A DNA stretch of 64,000 bases, taken from NCBI GenBank assembly GCA_023663705.1, contig JAMPGY010000014.1, forward strand, positions 1 to 64,000, read 5' to 3'. This document shows, in pieces, positions 17,229-28,342 of this stretch; the stretch's first letter is position 1, and each line of letters begins with the position of its first letter. Under the pieces are notes generated by a model, which was not told the DNA's origin, ran no database searches, and worked only from the letters and a program-made list of their open reading frames with translations. The translations under genes and the position numbers were made by a program. Source of the DNA: Clostridium sp. (GTDB lineage Bacteria > Bacteroidota > Bacteroidia > Bacteroidales > Bacteroidaceae).

Positions 17229-18434
17229 CTATGCCGCAGGCTTGTTCTTGATGTTGGGCAAGAAGCAGGCCACGATGCCCAATAGAGGCAACAGCGTGCT
17301 GATGTGGAATATAAACTCAATACTCGTGCGGTCGGCCAGCCAACCGAAAAAGGCGGAACCCACACCGCCCAGACCGAACATCAGACCGAAAAATATGCCG
17401 GCAATCATGCCCACTTTATCAGGCATCAGGTCGGTGGCATAGACCAAAATGGCCGAGAAGGCCGAAGCTATCACCAGTCCGATGATGACGGACAACAATA
17501 TGGTAAGCGCCAGTCCCGTATAGGGCAACAGCAAAGCGAAGGGAGCCGCCCCGAAAATAGAGCCTAATATAACGTACTTACGACCGTAACGGTCGCCAAG
17601 CACACCACCCACCAGCGTGCCCACAGCCAAAGCCGCCAGAAAAGCAAAGAGGCAGAACTGCGATTGCTGCACCGACACTCCGAACTTCTCGATGAGGAAG
17701 AACGTGAAGTAGCTGGTCATCGAGGAGATATAAAAGTATTTGGAAAAGATAAGCACGATGAGAATGACCATGGACCACCGAACCTTACTCCGTGACAAAG
17801 ACACAACGGTCTGTCGAAGAGCGGCCGCCTCTGTCTGCATAGAGCGCAACACGCGGCTATACCATCGCCCGATGCGTGCCAACACCCCGATAGCCGCCAA
17901 AGCCACCAAGGCAAACCACCCGATGGCGCCTTGTCCATAGGGGATGACGAGCAAAGCCGCCACAAGCGGTCCCAACGCACTACCGCCGTTTCCACCCACC
18001 TGAAAGATGGACTGCGCCATGCTCTTCTTGCCCCCCGATGCCAACTGCGCCACACGCGAGGCACCCGGATGGAACACCGAGGAACCACAACCGATGAGAC
18101 TCACCGCCAACAGAATGGTCACGAAACTACCCGCCACGGCCAACAGGCACAATCCTAACAGCGTAAAGCACATCCCCACAGCCAAAGCATAGGGATAAGG
18201 CCGGCGGTCGGCATACCATCCCGTGAGCGGTTGCAGGATGGACGAGGTGAGCTGGAAGAACAGCGTGATGAGTCCAATCTCGGCAAAAGTGAACGCAAAC
18301 TTGTCCTTCAGCACCGGATAGATGGCCGGTATGACAGACTGAATCATATCGTTGAGCAAGTGGGCAAAACCTATTGCCGCCAGCATCCCATATAACGTGC
18401 CACGGGCGTGACTGTTATTCCCAGCTGTATTCAT
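17229..18434 (-). CDS. MFS efflux transporter, fosmidomycin-resistance (Fsr) type
   Basis: A 12-helix major facilitator. The start at 18434 (MNTAGNNSHARG) is preferred because a -7 box (18512-18519) begins at the edge of the longer open frame, giving a 401-residue protein of family-typical length. Family marks include HLLNDMIQSVIPAIYP in helix 1, GSSVFHPGASRVA in helix 4 (the Fsr signature), and GVLGDRYGRKY between helices 8 and 9. The known activity is export of fosmidomycin-like phosphonates. The isoprenoid gene dxs lies 6.6 kb away but is not linked in an operon. Actual substrate is unproven. Confidence 0.86.
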   Translation of the reverse strand: MNTAGNNSHARGTLYGMLAAIGFAHLLNDMIQSVIPAIYPVLKDKFAFTFAEIGLITLFFQLTSSILQPLTGWYADRRPYPYALAVGMCFTLLGLCLLAVAGSFVTILLAVSLIGCGSSVFHPGASRVAQLASGGKKSMAQSIFQVGGNGGSALGPLVAALLVIPYGQGAIGWFALVALAAIGVLARIGRWYSRVLRSMQTEAAALRQTVVSLSRSKVRWSMVILIVLIFSKYFYISSMTSYFTFFLIEKFGVSVQQSQFCLFAFLAALAVGTLVGGVLGDRYGRKYVILGSIFGAAPFALLLPYTGLALTILLSVIIGLVIASAFSAILVYATDLMPDKVGMIAGIFFGLMFGLGGVGSAFFGWLADRTSIEFIFHISTLLPLLGIVACFLPNIKNKPAA

Positions 18435-18511
18435 ACTTCTCTTATTACCTTTATTGAAGGCATCCGGACCACACCTACAAGAGTTTCCCAGCGCCTTCTC
18501 TTTTCCCAATA

Positions 18512-18519
18512 CAAAGGTA
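18512..18519 (-). promoter_or_regulatory. -7 box for the MFS gene
   Basis: CAAAGGTA reads TACCTTTG on the minus strand, about 78 bases ahead of the chosen start. The gap 18520-18682 shows no other feature. Confidence 0.5.
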
Positions 18520-18682
18520 ACACAATAAATTATACTTAGAGATATTCGTACGAAATTTGGGGATTGCTCATTGGCATCTTGATACCTTCAACCATACACC
18601 CTCATCATATCATTTACTATTTGTCATATCTCACCGTAGCCTCAAATTCCCAAACAGTTCTGTTTTCCAATACTATCGGATA

Positions 18683-21306
18683 TTATTTTTTTGCAGATGA
18701 GAACCTATATTTCAGGGTCAGCATTCCATATCGTCCAAGCGTTTTTTGGTAGGTATGTGTCAGCACCGTCGCGCTGTATTGGCGGAGGAAACCGTCATTC
18801 TGATTAAAAAGGTCGTTGCCTGAGATACGTACAAACAGATTCTCTTTCTTAAAGAACGCACGCTCAATGCCCAAGTCCAGCATGACCCAGTTTTCGCGTT
18901 TTCCAGAGATATAGCCGGCATAGTTGTGATAATTGAGCGTGGCATTGAAGTCCAAATGCCATGGCAGCTGAAAGTCCAGTTTTCCAGTCAACAGGTGTTG
19001 CCACTGCGTCCCACCGTTAGCGGATGCATAAGTTCCGTGATTGTCCTCGGCTGTCAGCTCGTACGCCACGGAAAAATCTACGGGATTGAGTTTCAAGCGA
19101 GGCTTTATGCTGGCTGTATAGGTGTGGAGGCGGTTGTCGTTGAACTGCTGCTCTGTGTTGTCTGCTGTCACAACTCCTAAGTAGGTTTGTGTGCGCAGCA
19201 CGGAAGCTTCGGCAAAAGTTTCAAGCCAAAAACGTTGAACCACGTCCAAAGGAGTGGTAAAACCAATGTTGACCTTCCCATCCCTGTTGCCTGATACATT
19301 GACCGGCTTGATGGTAATGACGCCAGTGTTTCGGTCGTAGGTTGTGAAGTTAGTTATATCGTTATTGGAATGGTTGAAGAACATACTTGCATTCAGCGTG
19401 CGTGTAATCTTGCCATTTTCCGTTTCTTTCGTGAAGTTCTTGGTATACCATGATGCCAATCCTTGTGTCGTACCCTTACGCAGATTCTCGTTGCCCAGGA
19501 TTATGTATTGAGGATCTGCCATGTCGGGATAAGTTACCAATTGGTTAATATCCGGTATCTTTGGGCTGATGTAATACCGTACAATAAGATTGCCGGTTGA
19601 CGACTTTCTTCGAAATTGTGTGTTGCCACTGATATAACTGTAATCCTTGTGAATGTTGAGAACGGACAAATTCCGTTTCAAATACGTCAATTCATCACTT
19701 CTATAATGGTAAACAGGCTTAAATTCAAAAGAGTATCTGACATTTGCCGCACTCACTTTTGTTGCGCTCAGACTCACTTCAACAGAATGCCGATTAATCC
19801 ATGTCCTCAAATGACGCGTGGTTTCATCGTCTATGAGACTTTGTCCTTTTGCCTCATCTGCATCAAGCAAATAGCCTCGTTCGTCATTTGTGGATGTGTT
19901 CCTTTTATAATTGTATTCTGTATAAAGGCAAAAACGACTGAGGCCTTTTACGTTAAAGTACTTCATTGCCCGCGCCATTACTCCCTGGCTCATACTGTTG
20001 CTGTTTTTATCAAGAAGACGATTCAACTGTGTGGAATTTGCGGCTTCGTTATTGAAATACTTATAATAAGTGCTGTTATATTCCTCATTGTCGTTGCATC
20101 CCAGATTCATCCTATGCGCAAAAATCAGATAGGCATTAGCATTCTGCGGAATCTTGTATGTCATTTTTAGTTCATGACTATAGTTGGCACCACTATCATC
20201 AATGTCATTCTTCTTCTGCTGCAGGTCAATGACGTTAGGCTGATTACTGTCGGCTGATAACAGGTATTTCAGCGTATCCGCAATGCTTCCGCCATCGAAT
20301 ATGGGATTCTCATTCCAATTGGCCTGCAAGGCGGTACTATTCCTTCTGCTCCAATGTGTATCAAATGAGCCAAAATAATTCAAAGTCATAAGCTTGGAGA
20401 TATTCCAGTCGACCTTCAGATGTCCAGCAAGACGGTCCCTGTCGGTTTCGCTGTGAGTATCCGAAGCCGAGAACATACTGCCATCGGAAAGGAACAACTC
20501 GGAACTCCGCTTATCCTCCTTGTCGTATATTTCCTTGTTATAATCAATACCTCCTTCCAAAAAGAAATACCCTTTGTCTCTCATGCCCTTTTTGTTCTTC
20601 CAGAAGAACGTTGCCCCGGGAGTATAGAACGAGTTGTCGCCTGCCTGCGTCTCTCCGGCACGCTCCTTGCCGTCACCGTTATACCACATCTGCTCATTGA
20701 TATTATTGGCATTGCCAAAAAGAGAGATACGGAGCTGGTCTGTAAAGGTATTTCCAAAAATCTTACCCATGAAACGCCCGTCGGTACCGCCTCCGGCAGT
20801 CACCTCGCCAGTCCACGTTCCCATGTACTTGCGACGCACGGTTACGTCAGCCACCAGTTCCTCCTTGCCATCGTCTACGTCATACCTCATGGCAAAGTCG
20901 CTCTTGCGCTCATATACCTTGACATGTTTCATGATATATGACGGCAATGCCTGCAAAGCCAGCAGAGGATCCTTGCTGGAGAAATCCATGCCGTTAATCA
21001 GCACCCGTTTAACCTCACGTCCGTTATGATAGAGCACACCATTGCGGAAACTCATGCCCGGCAGTTTCTCAAATGCCTCCCGTAACAGGGCACTACTTTT
21101 GAGATTAAGCGCATCCAGGTCGTAAATAGTCGTATCATTTCGGGTGACAATCAAAAAACGGGTTGCCTTCACCGTTACTTCCTGTAGCACCTTATCCTTA
21201 ACGCTATCCTCTGCAAATGTTTTTACTGATTCATCGTACTGCCGACAGGGGGGGGGGGGGGAGAAACTGCATAGCAGATAGAAAATAATGCTATCTTAAA
21301 AATCAT
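18683..21306 (-). CDS. TonB-dependent receptor-type outer membrane barrel, frame interrupted by a C14 tract (phase-variable candidate)
   Basis: An outer-membrane beta-barrel of the TonB-linked type (OMP_b-brl_3-like). The long frame (21190 downward, 835 residues) opens with LQEVTVKATR and a plug-like region (KLPGMSFRNGVLYHNGREV, RVLINGMDF), then a barrel ending in LTLKYRFSSAKK. It lacks its own signal peptide. An ATG at 21306 starts a plausible signal peptide, MIFKIALFSICYAVS, which runs into 14 C (21248-21261). With 14 C that frame ends at TAA 21225-21223. With 15 or 12 C it would read prolines, then CRQYDESVKTFAEDSVKDKV, and join the receptor. As given the gene is therefore OFF. Unlike many relatives it has no CarboxypepD_reg domain before the plug. 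Ligand unknown. Confidence 0.8.
21248..21261 (-). repeat. Homopolymer of 14 C (coding strand) in the receptor's signal-peptide region
   Basis: Fourteen consecutive G on the + strand, the longest homopolymer noticed in the window. It lies 15 codons after the putative start codon, exactly where slipped-strand mispairing would switch the reading frame of the receptor. Confidence 0.9.
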
Positions 21307-21507
21307 GATAGCGATCAAGTTAGTTAAACGATAATACATAAATACTTTTATTTAATACATGAATAATTAAATCATTATAGTTTTAGTTGCCCATACGTTT
21401 TCGTGTATACAAAAGTTTGAAACTGTCTAAAATCAAATCCTACAAGTTTTATTTTCCTTTGCTAATTACCAGGTTTATTTTTCGTACAAAAAACTTTACC
21501 TAATATA

Positions 21508-23973
21508 TCAATCCTGATAATACACACGTTTGACACGGTTGCTGACACTGGTCAGAATCTCGTAGGGAATGGTGCCTACGGCATCGCTCAGCACGGTGAC
21601 GGGAAGTTCCGGACCGAAGATGATGGCAGTATCCCCCTCCTTACAGTCTATGTCCGTCACGTCTATCATGCACACGTCCATGCAGATGTTGCCCACGTAG
21701 GGAGCCTTGCAGCCGTTCACCAGACAGTAGGCGTTGCCGTTGCCGAGTTTGCGATTCAGCCCGTCGGCATAGCCGATAGGGAGAGCAGCTATGCGGCTGT
21801 CGCGCGTCAGACGGCCCTTGCGGCTGTAGCCCACCGTGTCGGTGGCCGGCACATCATGAATCTGCAGGATGGTAGTTTTCAGCGTGCTCACATGATGAAT
21901 CACCTCGTTGTTGCGTGAATTGATGCCGTAGAGTCCCAACCCCAGCCGCACCATATCAAGATGACGCTCGGGGAAGTGCTCGATGCCCGCACTGTTGCAG
22001 ATGTGGCGCAGTATCTTGTGGGGGAAGGCGGCCTGCAAGCGCCTGCTGCCCTGCAGGAACAGTACGTATTGATGGGCAGAGAAGGCATCGAAATCATCGC
22101 TGTCGCTACCCACGAAATGGGAGAACACGGAACGGGGAATTACGGCTGTCTGGCTCTGCAGACGGGCAATCAGCCGTTCCATATCGTGCTGCGGATCGAA
22201 GCCCAGACGGTGCATGCCGGTGTCGAGCTTGATGTGCACGGGGAAGTGCGTGATACCCTCTTTCTCGGCCGCGTGTATCAAAGCATCCAGCAGGCGGAAA
22301 CTGTAGACCTCCGGTTCCAGCTCGTATTCGAAGAGGGTCTTGAATGTCGTCATTTCCGGGTTCATAATCAAGATGCTGCCCGTGATACCCGCCTTGCGCA
22401 AATCCACGCCTTCGTCGGCCACGGCCACAGCCAGATAGTCCACACGGTGGTCTTGAAGGGTCTTGGCCACCTCCACCGAACCGGCGCCATAGGCCGAGGC
22501 CTTGACCATGCACACCATCTTGGTGTCGGGTCGCATAAACGAGCGGTAGTAGTTCAGGTTGTCCACCACGGCATTGAGGTTGACCTCCAGAATGGTCTCG
22601 TGCACCTTCAGCTCCAATTGCTCCGTCAGTTCGTCAAAGCGGAAGGCACGGGCACCCTTTATCAGAATAAGTTCGTTGCGGAGCGAAGCGGACTCGCTGC
22701 TACGCAACAGTTCGTCGCAGGAGGCGAAGAAGTGAGCCTCCATCTGCAGGTGCGGACGCATGCGCACCACTTCCGTACCCACACCGATAAACTTCTCTAC
22801 GCCACGGCTGTTGACCAACTGCGCCACACGGGCATAGAAGACATCCGGCTGTTCACCATACTGATAGATGTCGCTCAGAATAAGCGTGCGGCGCTTGCCG
22901 GCACAATCGGGACGGCGGTTCATAAAGTCGAGGGCAATATCGAGCGAGTTGAAGTCGGAGTTGTAGCTGTCGTTGATGAGCGTACATCCGTTGCGACCCT
23001 CCTTCACCTCCAGTCGCATGGCCACTGGTTCGAGTTGCGCCATGCGCGAGGCAATGACCTCTCGCTCCACGCCCAACCACAGCGCCACAGCCAGGCAGTG
23101 GACAGAGTCCTCCACGGAAGCCTCATCCACGAAGGGCAACGTATAGTTACCTTCCTCTCCCTGCCAGCGGTAAATCACCTGGGTATGACCGTCAGCCTTA
23201 TCAGTGGAACGTATGAAGATCGCCGCATCCTCACGTTTTCGGCTCCAGTCCACCCGCCTTCCGGCAAAAGCACTCTTAGGCAGACAGGCTGTCACACAGG
23301 CATCATCGGCACAATAAACCAGCACCTCACTCTCGCGAAAAAGCTTCAGTTTTTCCAGACACTTATCCTCGGGCGAGGCGAAATTCTCCTGATGAGCAGC
23401 TCCGATGTTGGTTATCACACCGATGGTGGGCTGGATGATGGCCTGCAGGGCATCCATCTCGCCCTCCATCGATATGCCGGCCTCGAAAAGCGCCACATCG
23501 GCACGCTCCGTGAGCGACCATACCGACAGAGGCACGCCTATCTGCGAATTGTAGCTGCGCGGAGAGCGCGCCACGGTGTAGGTACCGGTGAGCAATTGGT
23601 AGAGCCACTCCTTGACCACCGTCTTGCCGTTGCTGCCTGTGATGCCCACCACGGGCAGGGAGAAACTCTCGCGGTGGCGTTCGGCCAAGCGCTGCAGAGC
23701 TTTCAACGGGTCGGACACAGACAGAAACACGGCCTCGGGACAATCGGGCGGACAGGACGTTCCCTCCTCCACCACAAAAGCTCTGACACCACGCCGATAG
23801 AGGTCGGACAGATAGTTTCGCCCGTCGTTGCGACGGCTTTTCAGTGCAAAGAATAATGTTTCCTCGGGGAAGCACAACGAACGGCTGTCGGTGAGCAGCC
23901 AGTTCACCTTCACATCACCCTCACCTGTCTTCCGCGCTCCGGTGAGAGCTGCAATCTGCTCCAATGTATACAT
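21508..23973 (-). CDS. Bifunctional MurF ligase / alanine racemase
   Basis: Combines two steps of peptidoglycan precursor synthesis: alanine racemase supplies D-Ala, and MurF adds D-Ala-D-Ala to UDP-MurNAc-tripeptide. The 821-residue chain has a MurF half (about 1-450) with the ATP loop Gly110-Thr118 (GITGSNGKT) and NDSYNSD, and a racemase half (about 455-821) with the PLP lysine Lys491 in MVKASAYGAGS and the opposite-face segment VGYSRKG carrying the expected Tyr. This fusion is characteristic of Bacteroidetes. The gene lies 18 bases after GSCFA on the same strand, so they form an operon. Confidence 0.95.
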   Translation of the reverse strand: MYTLEQIAALTGARKTGEGDVKVNWLLTDSRSLCFPEETLFFALKSRRNDGRNYLSDLYRRGVRAFVVEEGTSCPPDCPEAVFLSVSDPLKALQRLAERHRESFSLPVVGITGSNGKTVVKEWLYQLLTGTYTVARSPRSYNSQIGVPLSVWSLTERADVALFEAGISMEGEMDALQAIIQPTIGVITNIGAAHQENFASPEDKCLEKLKLFRESEVLVYCADDACVTACLPKSAFAGRRVDWSRKREDAAIFIRSTDKADGHTQVIYRWQGEEGNYTLPFVDEASVEDSVHCLAVALWLGVEREVIASRMAQLEPVAMRLEVKEGRNGCTLINDSYNSDFNSLDIALDFMNRRPDCAGKRRTLILSDIYQYGEQPDVFYARVAQLVNSRGVEKFIGVGTEVVRMRPHLQMEAHFFASCDELLRSSESASLRNELILIKGARAFRFDELTEQLELKVHETILEVNLNAVVDNLNYYRSFMRPDTKMVCMVKASAYGAGSVEVAKTLQDHRVDYLAVAVADEGVDLRKAGITGSILIMNPEMTTFKTLFEYELEPEVYSFRLLDALIHAAEKEGITHFPVHIKLDTGMHRLGFDPQHDMERLIARLQSQTAVIPRSVFSHFVGSDSDDFDAFSAHQYVLFLQGSRRLQAAFPHKILRHICNSAGIEHFPERHLDMVRLGLGLYGINSRNNEVIHHVSTLKTTILQIHDVPATDTVGYSRKGRLTRDSRIAALPIGYADGLNRKLGNGNAYCLVNGCKAPYVGNICMDVCMIDVTDIDCKEGDTAIIFGPELPVTVLSDAVGTIPYEILTSVSNRVKRVYYQD

Positions 23974-23991
23974 GTGTATATACTCCTTATA

Positions 23992-24975
23992 TTATAGCAT
24001 CCCGAGGAGGCGGCTTCGGGCTTCATCCACAGTCGCTCCGGGATATTTTTGTTCCATTTGTTCCAGTTTATCAAGGGTTTTGCGCACGAACTGCCGATGG
24101 GCATCCGACCCGGGATGCAGCGGGCGGTGGGCCAACGCACGATTCATGGCCTCCCATTCCCGCTGATAGGCAAGGGATTCGTCGGTAAGGAACACACGGG
24201 CGAAGCACTCGCGGATATATCGAACGGCAGTGGCCGAGGGATGAAGCATATCATCGGCATAAAAGCGGTAGTCCCGCAGTTCGTCCAACAGAATCTCGTA
24301 GGCCGGGAAATACATGCAACGGTCGGGATAGCGGCCACACAAGGCATCCACGGCCAACAGCAGGACGGACTTGCCGAGCCGGCTCTCGTGAAACCCATAT
24401 TTGGCATAGCGGTAAGGGCTCACCGTGAACACAACCTTCAAACCGACCGCCCTGCTCCACACGTCACACAATGCCTCCTCCAACACACCGACGGTCTCCT
24501 CCACCGTGAGCGCCCGTTCCCGAAACATACGGGTCGGCTGCCTGTGGCAGTTGCCCACGGGGTATCCGCAATCCGCCAACTCATATAAACGATTGGTTCC
24601 CAAAGTGAGGAACAGAGCCTTGCAATCCGTCCACTCCCGGCTCACATCAGCCACGACCTCCTCCAGCCGGATGCGGCACTCGCGGTATCCGTCGGCATCA
24701 AACGAACTGTCGTTAAGCCAACTGTGCCATCGTCCTCCCTCGCAGAAGAAATCCGCCTCGTCCAGCATCCGGGTCCCCACCGAGAGGCGCAGCACCGCAG
24801 CGATGCTCACAGGATTGTAGAGCACTCCGAACGGATTGACCCTACAACGGAAACGGCTGTCCGAAAGCAGTCGTCCCACATTTTCGGCAAAACAGGATCC
24901 GACAAACAGCATTTCGTCTGTCGGCGACAGACGGAACAAAGGCTCGGGCAAAGCCACACACGTTCTAAAGTCCAT
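23992..24975 (-). CDS. GSCFA domain-containing protein
   Basis: A 327-residue member of the GSCFA family, named from the motif seen here as VGSCFAENVG (about residue 26). The GDSL-hydrolase-like layout (Gly-Ser-Cys near the start, LTLGTNRLYE in the middle and DMLHPSATAVRYI near residue 246 supplying Asp and His) suggests an esterase or acyltransferase, but the biochemical role is not established. It is first gene of the GSCFA-murF/alr operon with its own promoter (25012-25019), which hints at a cell-envelope role. Confidence 0.9.
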   Translation of the reverse strand: MDFRTCVALPEPLFRLSPTDEMLFVGSCFAENVGRLLSDSRFRCRVNPFGVLYNPVSIAAVLRLSVGTRMLDEADFFCEGGRWHSWLNDSSFDADGYRECRIRLEEVVADVSREWTDCKALFLTLGTNRLYELADCGYPVGNCHRQPTRMFRERALTVEETVGVLEEALCDVWSRAVGLKVVFTVSPYRYAKYGFHESRLGKSVLLLAVDALCGRYPDRCMYFPAYEILLDELRDYRFYADDMLHPSATAVRYIRECFARVFLTDESLAYQREWEAMNRALAHRPLHPGSDAHRQFVRKTLDKLEQMEQKYPGATVDEARSRLLGML

Positions 24976-25011
24976 ATTCTATCCTTTCGGTTCAGTGCGC
25001 AAAATTCCCTG

Positions 25012-25019
25012 CAAATTTA
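25012..25019 (-). promoter_or_regulatory. -7 box of the GSCFA-murF/alr operon
   Basis: CAAATTTA reads TAAATTTG on the minus strand, 36 bases ahead of the GSCFA start. Confidence 0.5.
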
Positions 25020-25041
25020 AAGAACTTATACGATTTTATAG

Positions 25042-25049
25042 TACTTTTG
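25042..25049 (+). promoter_or_regulatory. -7 box of dxs-trkA
   Basis: TACTTTTG followed by CAGTAA lies 18 bases ahead of the dxs ATG and diverges from the GSCFA promoter. Confidence 0.5.
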
Positions 25050-25067
25050 CAGTAATATCTCAGAAGA

Positions 25068-27002
25068 ATGAACAAGAAATGTACCTACCGTCTGCTGCAC
25101 AGTCTGGAATATCCTGCGGATTTGCGAAAACTGAGCGTAGACCAATTGCCGGAGGTGTGTGACGAACTCCGGCAGGACATCATCGACGAACTGGCGGACA
25201 ACCCCGGCCACTTCGCATCCAGTCTGGGCGTAGTGGAACTGACCGTGGCACTCCACTACGTATACGACACGCCATACGACCGCATCGTATGGGATGTGGG
25301 GCATCAGGCCTACGGCCACAAAATTCTGACCGGCAGACGCAAGGTGTTCTCCACCAACCGAAAGTTGCACGGCATACGTCCCTTCCCCTCACCTGTGGAA
25401 AGCGAATACGACACATTCACCTGCGGGCACGCATCCAACTCCATTTCAGCCGCTTTAGGCATGGCCGTGGCCACACGCAAACACGATCCGAAGCAACGAC
25501 ATATAATTGCCGTAATCGGAGACGGATCCATGAGTGGCGGATTAGCTTTTGAGGGTCTCAACAATGCAGCCTCCACCCCCAACGACATCCTCATCATACT
25601 CAACGACAACAATATGAGCATTGACCACAGCGTGGGGGGCATGAAGCACTATCTGCATCAGTTGCACACCAGCCGATGGTACAACCGCTGGAGGTTCAAG
25701 ACCTCGCAGAAATTGTTCGACTGGGGTATCCTGAACGAAGAACGCCGCAAAAGCATCATCCGTTTCAACAACTCGCTGAAGTCGCTCATCGGCAATCAGC
25801 AGAATATTTTTGAAGGCATGGACATCCGCTACTTCGGCCCCAGCGACGGACACAACGTCATCGAATTGGTGCATACCCTGCAACGAATCAAAGACATGAA
25901 GGGGCCGAAATTGCTCCACATCAACACAGTGAAAGGCAAAGGCTTTGAACCTGCCGAAGAAGAAGCCACACTGTGGCATGCTCCCGGCAAGTTTGACAAG
26001 GAAACCGGACGCAGGCTGCAGAACGACACCACCGGACTGCCACCGCTCTATCAGGAAGTGTTCGGCCAAACATTGGTGGAACTAGCCCGACAAAACTCCG
26101 ACATCATAGGCGTCACGCCGGCCATGGCCTCAGGATGTTCCATGAATATCTTGATGAAGGAGATGCCCGACCGCGCTTTCGACGTGGGCATCGCCGAAGG
26201 GCATGCCGTGACGTTCTCAGGCGGCATGGCTCAGGACGGTTTGCTACCTTTCTGCAACATTTATTCGTCGTTTGCCCAACGGGCCTACGACAACCTGATA
26301 CACGACGTAGCCATACAGCGCCTGAACATGGTGCTTTGTCTGGATCGTGCCGGACTGGTGGGCGAGGATGGCCCCACCCACCACGGGGCGTTCGACCTGG
26401 CTTTCCTGCGCCCCATCCCCCACCTCACCATCTCATCGCCCATGGACGAGGGCGAACTGCGGCGGCTGATGTATACCGCCCAACTGCCCAACAAGGGCCC
26501 CTTCGTCATCCGTTATCCGCGCGGACGGGGTGTCACCACCGACTGGCGCTGCCCCCTCACCGCAGTGGAAGTAGGCACGGGACGCCGTCTGAAAGACGGG
26601 CACGAGGTGGCCGTGCTGAGCATAGGCCCTATCGGCCACACGGTCCGGCAAGCCATCCGGCAGGCCGAGGAACAGGCCGCCCAGCAAGGCGTGGAACTGC
26701 ACGTGGCCCACTACGACATGCGTTTCCTCAAACCTATCGATGAAACGATACTACACGAGGCCGGCCGCTCCTTCCGCCATATCATCACTGTAGAGGACGG
26801 CGTCAGAAACGGTGGATTGGGATCTGCCGTACTGGAATTCATGGCCGACCACGGCTACACACCCCACGTAATCCGGATCGGACTACCCGACGAATTTGTG
26901 GAGCACGGCCCCGTGAATGAACTGCACAAACTCACCGGAACCGATGCCGACAGCATCACCCGCACCCTACTTCAAACCGTCACTACAACCGATCGCTCAT
27001 GA
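25068..27002 (+). CDS. dxs: 1-deoxy-D-xylulose-5-phosphate synthase
   Basis: First enzyme of the MEP isoprenoid pathway: condenses pyruvate and glyceraldehyde 3-phosphate with thiamine diphosphate. The 644-residue protein has the family's usual length. Visible are [36 protein letters not shown] (catalytic His), the ThDP/Mg motif [17 protein letters not shown] (about 144-160) with NDNNMSID, and the transketolase pyrimidine domain [17 protein letters not shown]. The C-terminal domain has [16 protein letters not shown]. Its stop overlaps the trkA start (ATGA), implying translational coupling. Confidence 0.97.
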   Translation: MNKKCTYRLLHSLEYPADLRKLSVDQLPEVCDELRQDIIDELADNPGHFASSLGVVELTVALHYVYDTPYDRIVWDVGHQAYGHKILTGRRKVFSTNRKLHGIRPFPSPVESEYDTFTCGHASNSISAALGMAVATRKHDPKQRHIIAVIGDGSMSGGLAFEGLNNAASTPNDILIILNDNNMSIDHSVGGMKHYLHQLHTSRWYNRWRFKTSQKLFDWGILNEERRKSIIRFNNSLKSLIGNQQNIFEGMDIRYFGPSDGHNVIELVHTLQRIKDMKGPKLLHINTVKGKGFEPAEEEATLWHAPGKFDKETGRRLQNDTTGLPPLYQEVFGQTLVELARQNSDIIGVTPAMASGCSMNILMKEMPDRAFDVGIAEGHAVTFSGGMAQDGLLPFCNIYSSFAQRAYDNLIHDVAIQRLNMVLCLDRAGLVGEDGPTHHGAFDLAFLRPIPHLTISSPMDEGELRRLMYTAQLPNKGPFVIRYPRGRGVTTDWRCPLTAVEVGTGRRLKDGHEVAVLSIGPIGHTVRQAIRQAEEQAAQQGVELHVAHYDMRFLKPIDETILHEAGRSFRHIITVEDGVRNGGLGSAVLEFMADHGYTPHVIRIGLPDEFVEHGPVNELHKLTGTDADSITRTLLQTVTTTDRS

Positions 27003-28342
27003 AAATCATCATAGCCGGCGCAGGCGCCGTGGGTACACATGTGGCCGAACTGCTATCCAAAGAAGATCAAGACATAGTTCTGATCGATGCCAACGAAGAC
27101 AAACTGATGAAGATGGCCGGAAACTTCGACCTGATGACACTCAACGTCTCCCCCACCTCCATCAGCGGACTGAAAGAGGCCGGAACCTCCAAAGCCGACC
27201 TATTTATAGCCGTCACACCTTACGAGGCCACCAACATGACATGTTGCATGCTGGCCAGCGCCATGGGAGCTAAGAAGACCGTGGCCCGCATCGACAATTC
27301 GGAATATCTGAATCCACAGAACAAAGAGTTTCTCAAAAGTATGGGAGTCAACTCGCTGGTTTATCCGGAGATGCTGGCCGCCGAAGACATTGCCGAGGGC
27401 ATCAAACGCAGTTGGGTGAGACAGTGGTGGGAAGTACACAACGGAGCACTGGTGATGCTGGGCATCAAACTGCGCGAGACGACGCAGATTCTGGACATTC
27501 CCCTGAAGGATTTGTGCGGACCGGACTCCACCTATCATATCGTGGCCATCAAGCGCGGCGACGAAACCATCATCCCTAACGGCAACGATAGCTTGAAACT
27601 GGGCGACATCGCCTACTTCATGTCCATCAAGAAATACATCCCTTACATCCGCGAGATTGTAGGCAAGGAGCACTACCCCGACGTGAAAAACGTAATGGTG
27701 ATGGGAGGTGGACGCACTGCCGCGCAAGCCGTGCTGAAGCTACCGTCCTACATGGGTGTGAAAATCATCGAACAGGACGAGAAGCGCTGCCTGCGCCTCA
27801 ATGAAATACTGGCCGAGAAAGATGTGATGATCATCCACGGCGACGGGCGCGACACCAACCTGCTCATCGATGAGGGCATACACCACACGGAGGCCTTTGC
27901 CGCACTGACCGGACACACCGAGACGAACATCCTGGCCTGTCTGGCCGCCAAACGAATGGGCGTGCGCAAAACGGTGGCCCTGGTGGACAACTTTGAATAC
28001 GTGTCGATGGCCGAGCGACTGGACATCGGCACCATCATCAACAAAAAAGCGATTGCCGCCAGCCACATCTATCAGATGATGCTGAAAGCCGACGTCACCA
28101 ATGTGAAATGCCTGACGCTAGCCAATGCCGACGTGGCCGAATTTGTGGTGAAGCCTAATGCACGCGTCACGCGCAAAGCCGTGAAAGACCTGGGACTTCC
28201 GTCCGGTGTCACCATCGGCGGACTGGTGCGCAACGGTGAAGGACAGCGCGTGAACGGCATGACCCGCATTCAGGCGGGCGACAGCGTGGTGGTGTTCAGC
28301 AAGGGAATGCTTATCAAGCGTCTGGACAAGTATTTCAACTGA
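26999..28342 (+). CDS. trkA: Trk system K+ transport regulatory protein TrkA
   Basis: Peripheral NAD(H)-binding subunit that gates a TrkH-type K+ channel. The 447-residue protein is a tandem duplication: Rossmann fold 1 ([19 protein letters not shown], with a GxGxxG loop) plus a TrkA_C domain to about 225, then Rossmann fold 2 ([13 protein letters not shown], about 229) plus a second TrkA_C domain. The second nucleotide loop is less canonical (GGGRTA). It overlaps dxs by 4 bases. The expected partner trkH is not downstream here, because the next gene is convergent. Confidence 0.94.
   Translation: MKIIIAGAGAVGTHVAELLSKEDQDIVLIDANEDKLMKMAGNFDLMTLNVSPTSISGLKEAGTSKADLFIAVTPYEATNMTCCMLASAMGAKKTVARIDNSEYLNPQNKEFLKSMGVNSLVYPEMLAAEDIAEGIKRSWVRQWWEVHNGALVMLGIKLRETTQILDIPLKDLCGPDSTYHIVAIKRGDETIIPNGNDSLKLGDIAYFMSIKKYIPYIREIVGKEHYPDVKNVMVMGGGRTAAQAVLKLPSYMGVKIIEQDEKRCLRLNEILAEKDVMIIHGDGRDTNLLIDEGIHHTEAFAALTGHTETNILACLAAKRMGVRKTVALVDNFEYVSMAERLDIGTIINKKAIAASHIYQMMLKADVTNVKCLTLANADVAEFVVKPNARVTRKAVKDLGLPSGVTIGGLVRNGEGQRVNGMTRIQAGDSVVVFSKGMLIKRLDKYFN

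Noticed and set aside
21961-23856. 631-codon + strand frame opposite murF-alr
   Set aside because: Antisense shadow of a fusion protein with clear ATP and PLP motifs.
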